This document shows positions 12,003-25,400 of a stretch of DNA of 64,000 nucleotides, piece by piece. Position 1 is the first letter of the stretch. The number at the start of each line of letters is the position of its first letter. A program made the translations under genes and the position numbers. The stretch spans positions 15,066,854 through 15,130,853 of the forward strand of contig CP093830.1 of NCBI GenBank assembly GCA_033063855.1. Direction: 5' to 3'. The DNA is from Smittia aterrima. Lineage: Eukaryota; Arthropoda; Insecta; Diptera; Chironomidae. Under the pieces are notes generated by a model that saw only the letters and a list, made by a program, of their open reading frames with translations, was not told the DNA's origin and ran no database searches.

Positions 12003-13427
12003 TAATGGTTTTAAAGTTGACGACATTCCGTCGAGAGACAAAAGCGAAACTAAAGCTGTTCAGAACTAATTCATGAATGTTTATGCATGTTTCCATTACA
12101 AAATGAAAGTATTAGAAGACAGAGACATATTTTTTGATCCAAATCCTAATCAACAAGATGAAGAATTTTAATCTCTCCAAGCAACAAGAACTTAACTCAC
12201 TGGTTATTCGACGAGTGTTCAAGCAGCTCGAGCAGCACATGCTTTAAAAGAAAATTCCTCTCTCAGTATTTCAAAGGAATTTTCGTGCCAAATATGGTCC
12301 CCGAACAAATTTTGTGTTGCTCACGTTTCAAAAAATATTTGTAACACAAAATTATCCTTAAAGCAGTTCAATTATAAAGGAAAAAATGGTTTTGATTTGT
12401 GAGACAGAAATATAAATGTTTGTATTCAATAATTAATTCATGTAACTAAAGCGGAATTCTTTGTTTCGTTTGCAGTTGTCATTTCACAGAAATAACACGC
12501 ACATTTTTCAAATCAACCGTTCGTTTGTCCTCCCACACAATCGCTCTTTTCTCCGGACAACTTCTGTGGAAGTAAATCAACCTTCTCGCAAAGCAGGACG
12601 TATAATGTCAAACACGTGCCTATTTCTATAAAATCGTGTTTTGAAAAAACCCTTGAATAACAAAAATTGAGAACAACTGTTGCATGATTGACCCAATCAG
12701 TTAAGTGCAATCATTCAGGATATCTTGCCATTTCTTAGCCGAAAATAAATCCTTTTCAATGAAGCAAGCAAATAAACGGTCGTGTCAGCACCTTCTCTGT
12801 CTATTATTGTAGTCTCATTGAAATAAATATAATCGTATCGCGCAGTTTAGCTTCGTTTCATTTTTTTATACTAAATTTTTCTTTATCAATCATTAAAACA
12901 ACTTTTGACGCCTCCGCAAGAACCAAGTCTTCTGGAAAATTATTAAAATGATCACAGAGCTCTTAAATCACTGTTTCGTTTCTCAATATCCATTTGAACA
13001 ATATAAATGAAAGCATTGAGTGAATCGATAAATAAAATGGTTTATTAATTGTAACTAGAATTGAATTGAAAAAAAAAAATATTTAAAATGTAATCTTAAA
13101 AATTTAATCTACTGAAAATGACAAAGATAAAATAAACAATAAAACACTATTATGACCTAAAACTGAATAAACAACTGTCTTTATTTCTTTGCGCATGAGG
13201 CAAATAATAATTGTCATATGAAAACTTGAAAGAAAGATAATAAATTAACATAAAAAAATAAAAGCTTTTTTGATACAAGAAACTTGAACCATTTTAAATT
13301 TTATTCAAGAAACTTGTAGAAGAGTCAAAGCTTTAACTGTAAATTTCCTTTTCGGAATTAAGATTTCTATTACTATCTTATTTCTATTTAGGAAATTTTG
13401 GATTTGATGTTTTCTAAAGTTTTTCTA
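12003..13427. other. Intergenic A+T-rich sequence
   Basis: I see no supportable gene, RNA gene or transposon end between the Rab3 3' UTR and the coiled-coil pseudogene. Confidence 0.4.
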
Positions 13428-14789
13428 AAAATGGAATCGCCGATGATAAGTTTCCTGTGTAATTCACCATTCTCACGTTCTAAATTTAAATAAAATTGAA
13501 AATCAAATATTATTTTACAATGTTCAGCACTTTTTTAAGTTAGAAATTGTCTTGTCGTTTGCTTGAGAAACTGCAATTGCTGATTTCCTTCGCCTATAAG
13601 ATTAAAACTTCAATTTGATTCGCCATCAAGTCGCGTTCTCGTAAAAGTTTTTTTTTATTTCAATCTTGTTAACAAACCGAGCATCATTCGTTTGAAGAAT
13701 TTCTTCGCAGTTTTTATTTTCCAATCGCAGGCCTTCAATTCATTTGTCATCTTCTGCACATTCTTTATTCTACTATTTTAATAGCTTTTAAGAGATTTAC
13801 AGTTTCAATGATTTGAACAACAAGTTTGCTGGTCGTTTCTTCAACCTGAAAACGACCCTTCAAACTTTAAACTTTGTAGTCTCAAAGATTCCTTCTTAAA
13901 ACATTTATGAAAATTATATAATATTGATGACCTTATCAGTTTTATTTCTTATCAGGTTATTATTCTTCGCTTAAGTTCTTCGAGATAAAACTTCTCACTT
14001 TGGATCGTCTAGAGTCTTCTCGTATGGATCATCCTGATTCTTTGAGCTACACCAAATCATTCTCGACAAAGTTTAACTTTTTTTCTCGAAAGTCTATTTT
14101 TCTGATGAGAGTGGCTCCGCCTAATAAAAATAATCATCCCATCGTTTGTCGGATGTTTGTTTCAAAGTTGCCTTCAAAGTTTCCATTTTCTTCTTGATGT
14201 CGAGTTCGTCATTTGTTGCTTCAACCCACAAAGTTCTTGATTATCAGAGTAAACTCGTTGAATTTAAATTCATTTGTTCATGTCTTTCACTTCTTCATTG
14301 AGACGATCACATTCTTGAATCAACGTGAACTTGTATTTGCCCAACGTGTTGTCAACATTATAATCGAACGGTAAACATTTCAACTCACTTTCAAACTGCT
14401 TATGATCGAGTTTCTTTGAATACTCAAACCCCTTATTCTGAGATCTGTCGACAGCTTTCAAGTTTCTTTGACTTCATTACGTATCATGCTAATGGTATCT
14501 TGATCTTTCTGAGAAATCCTAAATCATCGATTCGTCGAACAATAATTTAGCATTCACTTGATTCTTTTCCAAATCCCTTTTTGCATACTCATCTCTCAAA
14601 TTCATTAGAAGATTCTCAGCAACTGTCAAAACTCTGTTCACTTCATTCGCAAGTTCATTGTCTTCCTTTTCCCTAAGATTCTTTATTGTCGTCAGCACTT
14701 TTGGACGAACCGAAGAACTCTTCAGTGATGAATTGCGGAACTTTTTGCTCTTCTTCTTCGTTTATTTCAATTTTCTCCGTCGTAGCCAT
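13428..14789 (-). pseudogene. Decayed coiled-coil gene, CFAP58-like
   Basis: Read on the minus strand from an ATG at 14789, pieces of one charged coiled-coil protein appear in changing frames: EEEEQKVPQFITEEFFG, then NLREKEDNELANEVNRVL and RDLEKNQVNAKLLFDES, then KDQDTISMIRNEVKET, then KAVDRSQNKGFEYSKKLD running to about 14270. Further down come ELDIKKKMETLKATLKQT, RLENKNCEEILQTNDARF, RERDLMANQ and ERENGELHRKLI. At least four frame changes and several stops separate them, so no full product can be made. The order and wording resemble CFAP58/CCDC147, a sperm-flagellum and cilium coiled-coil protein, especially the block around DTISMIRNEVKETLKAVD and the late RERDL. The family call is from memory and moderate. 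The near absence of clear introns suggests a retrocopy or an old gene that was intron-poor. Confidence 0.6.
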
Positions 14790-16018
14790 GATTTCAAATT
14801 TCTTTTTAGCGAAAAGGAATTTTCCATTGGTTGCGTGGAAAAATTTTAAAGCTTTAGGAATGATTTGCGAAAAAATATCTATGTTCCACGTGTCAATGAA
14901 TTAAAAATGTAATTTAAACGAAGCTTGTATTTCGTCTGTTGCGACATGATTAACCGCTCTCTCATGACTTCAACTATTGCAAGTTTTTCTTCGTCGCGTG
15001 ACATTGCGAAATGATTGTTCTTGTTCCGTCTCGACTGTTAAAGGTGAGCATTCGAACATGTTATTAGGTCACCGCATAATCAATAAAATTTGTTGTATGA
15101 GGAATAATTTTATTTCGGCGAATAACCAAACTTCATTAATTTTTCAACAGCAAAGTGAGTAATCGAAATTCAATGGTGATTTCGCATATATTGAATATAT
15201 TCAATATTCATAGCAGAGAAACTTAACAGGAAACTGTCAACCTGAAATACATGATCTTCCATTTTCTATCCAAGTTTTCTAGTTCTAAGATTTAATTTTC
15301 ACAGTAATAAGAAACTGTCAAATAAACTTTGTATCGAGGAAATATTAGTGAATGTTTTTGTCTCCTTAGTAGTCGTAACCACACTTAAAACTTGAATATT
15401 TTATTAAAGTTTCTTAGGATCGATCGGAATAAACCTTCTGAATAAAAAGTGTATTAAGCTTGTTCACCCTTTCGATTATTTCAACAAGAAATAGAGAAAC
15501 AGTTATAATCTAATTGCGTGAATAGTTGTTATCGATTTAAATGACTCGCAATAACACTCGAAAGTCCAGCAAACAATCAAATTCTCTCATCAAACATTCA
15601 TATCGAGGAAAATTGTGAAAGTTCCATCGAGTGAGCTGAGTTTCGTTCGGTTCGTGCTCAGTCATTAATCTCTAAACTCCCAATTGCCATGCTTCCTTCG
15701 CCAAAGTTGCTTATTGTTAATGCACTTCGATGTTGCTTGTTGTTAATGTAGATCGGACTGCCATGAATAATTTGTTTTCAATCGATATTTGTTTGCGAAA
15801 TAACAAAGTTTGTTCTAATTATTGCGTTGGACGGTGAAAAGCTTCTGCAAACAATAATCTCACTCTCTGAGTTTGAAAAGAAAAGCTTTCTCTCCATCTC
15901 TCACGACGAGCTTTTTCTCGCTCTCCTGCTCTCCGTCTGTTCAGGAAAGAAAACGATTTTCATTTAAAAACAGAATTTTCACAGCCAAGTTCAACTGCTT
16001 GTGATTCGCCTCGAGTTC
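14790..16018. other. Intergenic sequence upstream of the STAC promoter
   Basis: No gene is supportable here. The last 150 bases become less A+T-rich and contain GAGCTTTTTCTCGCTCTCC-type pyrimidine runs before the core promoter at 16019. Confidence 0.4.
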
Positions 16019-16051
16019 AGTTCACTTTACGTCGCGCTACCGTTTGGACGT
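16016..16051 (+). promoter_or_regulatory. Inr + DPE core promoter (TATA-less)
   Basis: The arthropod initiator TCAGTT has its A(+1) at 16019. GGACGT occupies 16046-16051, which is exactly +28 to +33 and matches the downstream promoter element consensus RGWYV at its required spacing. No TATA box stands at -30. The strict spacing makes chance unlikely. It lies about 390 bases upstream of ATG 16411, on the same strand as the STAC-type gene, and is the best candidate for its long-isoform promoter. Confidence 0.65.
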
Positions 16052-16410
16052 TAATTTACGGGAGGAACTCGAAGCAAAAGGAAGAAGAAGAAGCTAAAAT
16101 AGCAATTTCTTTTCAGTCGAAAGTTTTCTGAGTTGACAAATAATTTCTTTCTCGTTCGGATTTATTCAAAAAGGTGGTTAAAATTAGTGTGCGAGAAATG
16201 TTAAAGTGAATAATTTCCAATGTCGTTAAACTGTGGAGAAGAGTTAAAGGAAAGAAATAGCAAGCGATAAAAAAGACACTTGATTCGTGATTGAGCTCTA
16301 TACATCTTCACTCTTCAGCTTATCCTTCGTCCAGAAATAAAAGAAATATTTTTATGATCTTCCGTGCGTGCGAATTCTAAAAATATAAATTTCGATTAAT
16401 CGTCGCTTAG

Positions 16411-16486
16411 ATGCTGAACAAGCGATTGGATGGATACAAGCGAGAGCTGCAAGACGTGAATCTGAACGCGGAACACAAGCCCTCTT
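16411..16486 (+). other. Tentative first coding exon of the STAC-type gene
   Basis: An ATG about 390 bases after the Inr-DPE promoter opens 25 codons beginning MLNKRLDGYKRELQD, with G+C-rich third positions that look coding. A GTTGAG donor at 16487 leaves one base, which pairs in phase with the acceptor TTTCCAG at 23320 and gives KPS followed by DEIILLSYGY. If the donor is not used, this is a 26-codon upstream ORF ending TGA. GTGAAT at 16456 is a second possible donor but does not keep phase with 23321. Confidence 0.4.
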
Positions 16487-19400
16487 GTTGAGGATTAATC
16501 ACATTTTTTTCACTAATATTCATCGAGCTTCTTTATTTTTCAAGATCTCCCCGAGAGACAGAAAAAATCTAAAACGAAAATAGATTTCACCCACAATTTT
16601 GTTACACCCGTTTGAAGCTCAAGAAATCAAAAAATTTCTTGTTTCTTCTTTATTTTCTCAAGATGAGATGAACACTTGAGGATAAAAAATAATTGATTTT
16701 GCTCGATATAACTGATAAACTTTTGTTGAAAGAAAAAAGTCCAATCCATGATAAAATATTTTAAAAAAAAACTTACTAAATTAATGATCAAATTCAACTG
16801 TTGATTCTTCAAGTGTAAACTATCTTTGAATTTAAAATTCTTTTTTTTTTGTTATAGTTGAGAGAATTGCACGTTAGTCTCACACAGTCAAAGTATAAAC
16901 AAACGTGCACAAAAAGATATCAAATAGAAGAAAAAAAAGTTTAGCTAGTGAAGTTTTCTTTCATCGCCATTAAAAAATAATTTGATTTGACAACTCGTTC
17001 GTCCCAAGAAAATTTTCTTAAGAAAACTATTTGTGATAAAACTCAATTTATGTTTCTTGAACTTGTCTTGCCCGTGGCAAGAGATCCTTGACCTAGACGA
17101 GCATAATCTACCATCTGAAATAAAAAGAGCATAACATGGAAGTTGAGTAGAAAATTGAATAATTCAACGAATCACTTCATTATTCATTTTCCTTCCTTGA
17201 GCTTTCAAATAATTCTCCATTCGAGTGCAGTGTAAATATTTTTAGAACAATTTATTAAATTATTCATCATTCTCGAATTGTTTCTATCTTGACGCGCACT
17301 CACTCACTGGAAAGATGTGCTTAATTGTAGCAAATTCGATTAAACAGAAAAATGAATTTCAGCGGAAACATTTGAAACAAATTCAATTGATTGTGAAGAT
17401 ATCTGAAGAAAATTTAAAGAAAAACAAGAGCTCGAGGCGTAAATATTTTTTCAAGTGCACACGAAATGATTTTTTTAAAGAAAGAATTTACTTTACTTAT
17501 TGGACGTGTTGAATAATTTGTTGCGCGTAAATTTCCTGCTGGCTCATCTGATCGCTTGCTTTATTTCTTTTTCTTTGATTTTTAGTGTATTGATAATAAG
17601 AACAAGTGCAGTTGACCTTTATATCAGAGTGAATAAAACCTTTCGTTGTGAAAAATTTGGAATAAATCACAAAGACAGAAGTAGAAAGCACTCGATAAAC
17701 GTAAAATGGAGTAATTTTGACTGCTGACTCTCTAAAGCGATGCTTAACCGAATCATGAGGTAAGTTCTTCATCGTCTCATTGTGTGGTGACAATGCTTTC
17801 ATGTTAGTCCACGACATTTCCAGAATTTCGATTCACAATTGTCGATTCTTCCAACAAAAAGGAAAAACCGATAGCTTGCAATTTCTTGCCTTTCATTGAC
17901 TTCACTGACATGAAGGGACTAAAATAAAAAAATTATAAAAACCTCGATTTTCGTTCCACAAACCTATTCAAAAGGGCTGAAACTTAATGTAATTATTTAC
18001 CTGTTGAAACTTCCAACACAAATGTTTCGTTAATAAGGAACGTAGATTTAAATATTTTAAGCAAACCTTTTCTAGAAAAAAAACGTAATTTGCAAAACCT
18101 CTCAAGAAGTCTTTGAAATGCAAAAAACGTCGAACTTATTCGCAACTTATTTTAACTGTTAACATCACAGAACGTGATTTTTCTTTTTCTTAAAGTTCTC
18201 CTTTTGGTATTACAATTGCTAAGACGAACGTAATCCCATTATTTTTTTCATAACAGTACACTTTCTGTTTAAAATTGTTTACCTAGAAGCTCCAAAAGAA
18301 CGGAAGTCTGGAGAGTTTCCTTTGAGGATATCTTTTATCATTTCTTGTTTACATGGCTTGTCAAGTCAAGTCTTTCATGTTTTGTCAGTTTTGTCAGAGA
18401 CGATCTTCTAACTTTTTGTAAAAGAACAGAACAAAACCAAGTAAATACTCAATGTCATTAAGCTTAACTTTAGAATTATACCAGGGATCATTGAACTGTA
18501 ATTTTACTGGTAATGAGATTATTCAACTTGAATTGTGTCAGTTCACGCGGCATTTTAAAAGAACAACTATTTTTGCGTTTCCGAGAAATATTTTTTTCTC
18601 ACCTTTCGAATTTTGCAAAAAGTTAATTCGATGAAAGTAAACTTCTCAAGCGATTTTTATATCCAGCGATGTTTTGAATTCAAACGAATAAATTCGCCAT
18701 AAATGTCTGTTCTCGCAGAAACGAATCGATAAATATCCTCAGGAGATTTAAATTTCATAACATCAAGCAAATTTCTTTCAATGTTCTGTCTGGTTTGCTC
18801 GAGAGTTATGAGCAATACGGCAACACGGCAACGAAATTTCTGAGAAATCATTGCGGCAACCTCATCATCTGTTATCGAGGGAAATATATGTGGCATTTCC
18901 ACCTCAATTTCAACTGAGATTTAATTTAGATTTTCCAAAAATTGCGATGAAAATAATTTCACTTAATCGACCTTCTCGAACCTTTCAATAAACTCACTTC
19001 AAACACTATAAACTTATAACTTAACAATAATTATAGCTTCTCCATATAACTAAGTTAGTTATTAGTTCTGAAACATTCAAGATACGAGTATTTTGACCCG
19101 AATAGTCTGCACACAACCAAAGACGATTTCACAGTTTAAATTAGAAATTGTCGACGCTATGAAATATTCAAGAATACATTAATGGATTATTTAAGCTCTG
19201 TCCGTGGATTATAATAACAAAAGGATCGCAGGAGCTCGGAACCCTTTAATATTAAAATGAGAGACTCTGCGGCGGCGTAACAATAGCAAGTTGTGAAGTA
19301 AATATGAGCAGAGAAAGGCATAACGATCTCTCCGTCTACATATGATTCGCATCCCATGTCTCGTAATATGAAATTATTAGCAGATTTAAGCTCCTTCGCT

Positions 19401-22400
19401 GCATGTTAATTAAAAAACGAGGAAAACGTATAAACATCGTTTACTCTTGACTGTTATTCTTTGGAGAGCACGTAGCGCTTTATATTTTATAAACACAACT
19501 TGTACATTTTTTTTTATTCGAGAGAGAACAACGCGCCTTTGAATGTTTTGCGGTAAATTTAATATCTGAGCCCTCAGTGGGGCTCGTCAAAAAAAAAGAG
19601 AAAAAAGCTGTTTTCGTAAAAAAATCAATAGCTCATGAATTATTAATTACGAAGTGAAGGGATTTTGTTTGAAATTAACAAGTAAACAGAAAAGAAAAGA
19701 TTTAAACTCCTAATTGAAAAAAGTTCAAGAACTTACTTCTCTTGCAATATTTCAATATTGAGGTAAATTGTATGGAAAAAGAGTCTGAACCACTAAGGGA
19801 ATCGTTTGTAAATAATGTTATTAAAATTTCCATTTTATCCGTTGGGCCAACGTAGATTACGAACGAGCTCTTTCATCATTTTATGTTCGTGTTTAAGTGA
19901 TAAAAACTTCCATCGCTTTTTATTTTTTCGTCATCGCTTCAGATATTGACGTTGTCGATAACGCTTCCAATAAAATGGAACAGGTTTCTGCATCATTTGA
20001 CAATGATCGATAAGACTCTAAAAGCGTCATTGCGCTGAAAAAAAAGCGCATTCTTCGAGTGAAGTGCTGTTCGGTACCACATTGACTTTTAATGTGAATT
20101 CCTTGAAACTCCGAAAGAATATCTCGAATGCTTGACAACCGAATGAATTCAGCACAAAAATAATTATTATGCACACAGCTAACACAAACTTTCGAAGGAT
20201 TAAGTGGAAATGAAATGTTCTCATTGAATTATTCAAATGAATGTTTTCTATTGCTCATTCTTGAGTTGATTGTAAAGTCCATCCGGCTGATGAAAGCATA
20301 GTCTCTCAATTTGCCTTAAATTATTGAACAGTTTACAAAGCCACCCACGAACTTTCAAGTAAAATGAGCGTAATTTCAGCAAATCATAATTCGACACTTT
20401 GAGGTGATCGCGTTTTCCTTTTCATGAATGTTTATTTTTATGCGAAAACATTTCACGATTGAAATCGTTGCTTTTTGAAGCGTATCGATCGATGACTGAA
20501 GCCTCATCACAAAACTCATAAAATTTTACGATTCTGTTGACGAATTCGGATAATCCTGAGTAATTATGAGGAAACGGACAAACGCATTTGTCAAATTAGA
20601 TTCGAATCTGAGCACGTGTTAGGCATTCTGCATTCAAATTGGATGATGATGTTCTAGAAATAGATTCAAACTCTTCAGAGTAAGTGACGTCAAATGAAAA
20701 GGATCGACAGGAATGTAGGCTTCAGAGAAATTGAATAGACAATTTGATTTCAACCTGAAACCTTCAGAAGAACCTGAAACTCGGGCGGAAATCATTTTAT
20801 CAAATGCTCAAGCTGAAGCTTCAACCCTTTTAAATTTGAGAACTTCTAAAAGGAGAAATCCTTGAAAAATAATGAAAAAAGTTTCTTAATAAAAATTGAC
20901 GCTTTCGTTCCGACATTCGTGTCTTCACTAAGCATTTACTTTAATTGATAGTGAAACCTGTTGAAAGCTTTCCAAAACAGTTTTTATTAATATTACAATT
21001 TTCATGCCCGATTTAATTTCCCAAACTCTCATCAAAGCAAGAAAGATAAATCCTGAAAGAAACTGTTCGTAAATTACGTTTAACTGATTTGAAAGGTTTA
21101 ACTTAAAACGCCAATGTTTTTGTGAACAACCCAATGAATTGAGCTGTAACTCTCATACGTTTTAATAATTATCAACTTCATTTTAAGCTTTCAATTCAAA
21201 AGGAAAACTCTTGTCTCACATGATCAAAGCAATAAAGTGAGATACATTCTACGAGGGTGACTAGAAAATTCCGCGTTTTTCGTATGTTAGCAACTTATTG
21301 GAGGCTCGAGAGTATATTAATTCAATAGATTGACTCATTGGAAGACATCTGACGTTTGCAAACGGAACTTTAATCTTTTATATTACTCAGTGTGGATCGA
21401 TTTGTAAAAGCCTGTAAAAAAGACCTAAATAGCGGACATTAGTTCATAAACTAATCATAGTATAAATTTCACGAAGAATTATTGTTACTTGGAGAGTTTT
21501 AAACTATCGTCGAAGGTCAGATCTTTTCAATAAAAAATGATTACATGCTATATCTACGTTCGTTTTAAAAAAAATTATATCGAAACTTTTGTTGAACGAT
21601 CTTGGGCCATATTCTGCGGAGTTCAATATTTCTGCTATGGAATTTTTATTAATTTCACTAGTTTAGTTTCATTTAACTTTTAGATTTGTCGTTTTATGAT
21701 GGCCCTGATATAACTCAAGCTTTTAAAAGAAATTTGAATACGATAAATTCTATAGTTTCTAAAACATCGGAGGTTTTACCTAACTCGGCCGTAATAGCTA
21801 GCCTTCGCTCCGTCGAGAACTTTTTGTCATTTTCTAGAGAAAATGATAATTGATAATTAAAACCTTTAATTTGAAAGTAAAGTTCAGACTTGCACTTCTA
21901 CAAAAAACTGAACTGAAATTTTAAATTGACTTTTTTAGAATTCCTACAGAACACTTAAAATCGAAATCAATCCCTTTTTCAACAAAAGTGAGAAATCGCG
22001 GCAGCTGTTTTGGGAAGCTCACTATCTCATCAAAAACTTAATGCAATTTGCTACAAAATAAAGTTTTCAAATAAAATACAATTTAAGCTACTGGAATAAT
22101 CTCAAATAATACATTTGACTTCACATTTTGTATACTTTTTTCGATTATATCTTCAGATATAGCCTCTTTGTACGACCTGGGATGTGGCGGAATGTTTGCT
22201 CTCATATCGCCTTAATGAATTGCAATATAGAAAAAAAGATTTGTTTTTATTATTGGTAATGAGTTCTGAAGCATATAATTGAAGTCATATTTGCTTTTAG
22301 AATAGGTTTTAATTTTACCTTTAACATTATATTTCATTGTTCGAATTTTTTTATCCGCCATTTTCAAAAAATTTATATTTCGACTGACAAAAAAATTCAT

Positions 22401-25400
22401 AAATACGAATCCACTTGTTAGGTTTTGATGAAACTTTGAAATTAGTCTTATAAAAAACTAAGCTCAAATATGATTTCTCATTTTATCAAAATTCGCTCTC
22501 CTTATATGAAAACACGCGGAATTTTCTAGTCACCCTCGTATTAAAGATTCAAAAGAATAACTTTGTGCCAATTACGAGTTTTTCATTTCTTTTGCTCGGT
22601 TCATTTCTCAGAATATTCATGAAACGATTGCAGATGAACGAATCATAATATTTTAGTATCAAACATCATTCTCTCATTTTTCATGATTTATGCATTTTAT
22701 GATATATTAGTGGGAGTTTCGTTAGTCACGTTAGCTCTACAAAAATGTTTTCTCGACTGAATACTCAGACATTTCAGTGAAAACGTGGCTTTCGTAACAT
22801 TCATTTTACCCACAACGGGTTCTTCATTCCAGTCAAAAAAAGTCTGATAAATTATTATTTTTCTTTATTTCTTTTCGTAGTCATTCCCGCCGATGTAAAT
22901 AAATAAACATTTTAGATCGAATGTGAAAGAAGGAACCATCGCAAATGTATGAAGAAATAATCAGTACATTTGGTTTGATGTTGGGAAGCTTTTAGCTGTT
23001 ACAAAGCCGAAAAGCGCTCTTTGATGTTTAGATAATTGAACATGCATAAAAAAGAAATCGAAAAGAACAATTTGATTTATAAAATGATTGAATCAACTTA
23101 GACTGCTGCACAACGATTGAAAAATTTCGCATCGTTGAGTTTTCCGATTAGTTATTTAATCGGATTATTATTTTGTCGAGTGAAATTCGGCAGGTGAAGA
23201 TTTACCATCAAGACGATAACAGGAAAATTAAGCTCACAGGCCGAGGTCCAGCCTAGAACTGGAGGCGCGCCTGATGTCGCCATGCATCGTGGTGGAGAGG
23301 AATGTACGTGATATTTCCAGCCGATGAAATAATTCTATTATCATACGGTTACGCACAAAACCCAAGATTTCAAAGGAGACCCACTCTGGACAATTTGCAG
23401 GAAACGATTGTCCCGTCCCAAGGCACTAGGCCTCCCATAAACTCCAACCTAGAAGTTCACTCAAACCATAACTCAAATTATTCGCGACAAAACTCAAGTA
23501 ATCTCCGCTCTTCCATAAACTCACGGACATCCGTGAAACGCGAAACTAGTCCGAACGTGTCATTCGCTGACGATTTTATGAACAAATCAAGTACAAGCGT
23601 AGTAGAAGAGAATACTTTTAGATCAGATAATAGTTTAAGTAGTGCAAATAACACTTTAGAGAAGAAGAAAGGTAAATTTAAATCGAAAATATCGAAGATA
23701 TCGTTGGGAAAGTTAAGTCGACCGTCTTCAAATGAGCAAGCAGAACCTCCTTCATCGCGACTTCGAGAAGACCTCGAATATCGAGTAACCAATCCGACGT
23801 TCACTCACGATAATCTTAGACAGAAGAACTTTGATGCATTTTTTGCATCTGGTGAACCTGTTTATTCCCTAGAACGAAAAGATCGTGCGCCTTCGTGCTC
23901 ATCGCTCTTGACTCCATTAACTCCTCCGCTTTCCGCGGCTACTACGATCGATACTCCGTCCTCATTCGGTCTCCCACCCGCGACACCTTCTTCGATCTCG
24001 AGCGAAAAGCCGAGAAAAAACTCCATCGCAGCTCTCTTCTCACCCAAGTTTACAAAACAATCATCTCCCGCTAATAGCAAGCGTCCAAACAGTGCCGAGC
24101 TGTATCGGTCGGCGGAAGGTTCCGTGAAAGGGAAAGGTGACAGGTGCCCCATTCAAAGATTTTGATGAATTTAAGAGTTTTTTTGTGTGTTGATTTGTTT
24201 TTATAGTTTTGAAGTTTTAATAACAAAGTTTGAGTCGAGTTTCGAATTTATTTTGTTGACTAATGCGAGTTCATCAATGTTTCAATTCACATTTCTACAA
24301 GAATCGTTCGAGATTCAATTCAATATGCATGTGATGTGATGCTCCCTGATGCGGGAACAAAAATCTGGAGAAAACAAAACTTATTCAATCTGAGCTACGT
24401 CATTTCATGCTACGTCATTTAAACATGCTCGTCACCGAAAGGTTTCGAGTTCATGATTCGCATGAAGATGAAAATAGAACGCAACTACCTGACGACAATG
24501 ACGTTGATACTTTCTAACAAGGATTCGGATTTACTTCCATTTGTTTTCGTAATCATGACGTAGCGCATCGGTGAACTTTAAGCTCAATTCAGCGAAAATC
24601 CTTAGCGATCTGCTCGTGTGAATTCATTCGTTTTAATGTCAGTGGCTTTTCTTAGAGTTAATGGCTTCTCACTCAATTCTCTGAAAATTCGAATCCAATT
24701 TAGAATTGTCAGACGCATAAATTTTCAAGCTAAGGCAGTTAGCTTTCTACCCAATCCAATTTTTCATTTTGATCAGGCTTACATTTTGAAAATCTCTTCA
24801 CCTTTGCTTTTAAATCAATTTAGTCCATGCAAAGCAGATATTTTATGTTCACGTAAGGCGCTACTTAAAAATCCAATTTGACAATTTACACGTGGCTCTC
24901 GTAAAAATAAGAAAGAAGAGGAGGTTGCCGAAATCGACAACATATTGGAAGTGAATTAAGCAAACACGCTTTCGACATATCGCTTTCTATTTACATTGGA
25001 TTCTCTATAAATATTTAATGTGGTCATTACGATTTGCGGTTTTCTTTCAATGAAACAACTTCGTAAACTTCATCAAAGTTTTCATTTCTGTGAAAATAAT
25101 TTCATAAAATATTATTTCAATCGACTCTTATTAAGTTTAATGTACGCTTTTTTAATTTATGGCTTGAGACTGAAAGTTCCTTAGAATTTTATTTACGTAA
25201 AGCTAATTTCATTTTGACAAGAAGTTCAAGGCATGAATTTGAGTAAACAGCTGAATGAGTTTCCAATTGTAAATAATTTAAAGCGAGGGAGAAAAATCAG
25301 CGAGGGGCGAATGAAATGTAATTAATACGAGTACGAGCTTCGATTCGAGTGAACTTTGATTCGTACTTTGTATGATTTCGAATGCTGAAAGTAGAACTGA

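Larger units (their letters stand above)
16487..21249 (+). other. First intron of the STAC-type gene, proximal part
   Basis: A+T-rich intron sequence. Apart from the minus-strand ORFs at 18657-18902 and 19920-20236, entered separately, I see no supportable gene. Overlapping frames near 17497-17817 on both strands (one with a signal-like hydrophobic stretch but no ATG) are too weak to call. Confidence 0.4.
21250..22540. mobile_element. Non-autonomous Tc1/mariner-type DNA transposon
   Basis: Perfect 24-bp terminal inverted repeats stand at 21252-21275 and 22515-22538, beginning CGAGGGTGACTAGAAAATTC. Each is flanked by TA (21250-21251 and 22539-22540), the target duplication of the Tc1/mariner superfamily. 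The total of about 1.29 kb is near the size of an intact mariner, yet I find no transposase frame on either strand, only short ORFs, so the interior is unrelated or decayed. Identical terminal repeats suggest fairly recent mobility with a transposase supplied elsewhere. It sits in the first intron of the STAC-type gene. Confidence 0.85.

Noticed and set aside
17497..17817. Overlapping plus and minus ORFs, one with a signal-like segment
   Set aside because: No ATG for the plus frame, no family match, and each frame explains the other as a shadow.
23478..24152. Antisense ORFs opposite the STAC N-terminal exon
   Set aside because: They are shadows of the Ser/Pro-rich coding exon on the plus strand.
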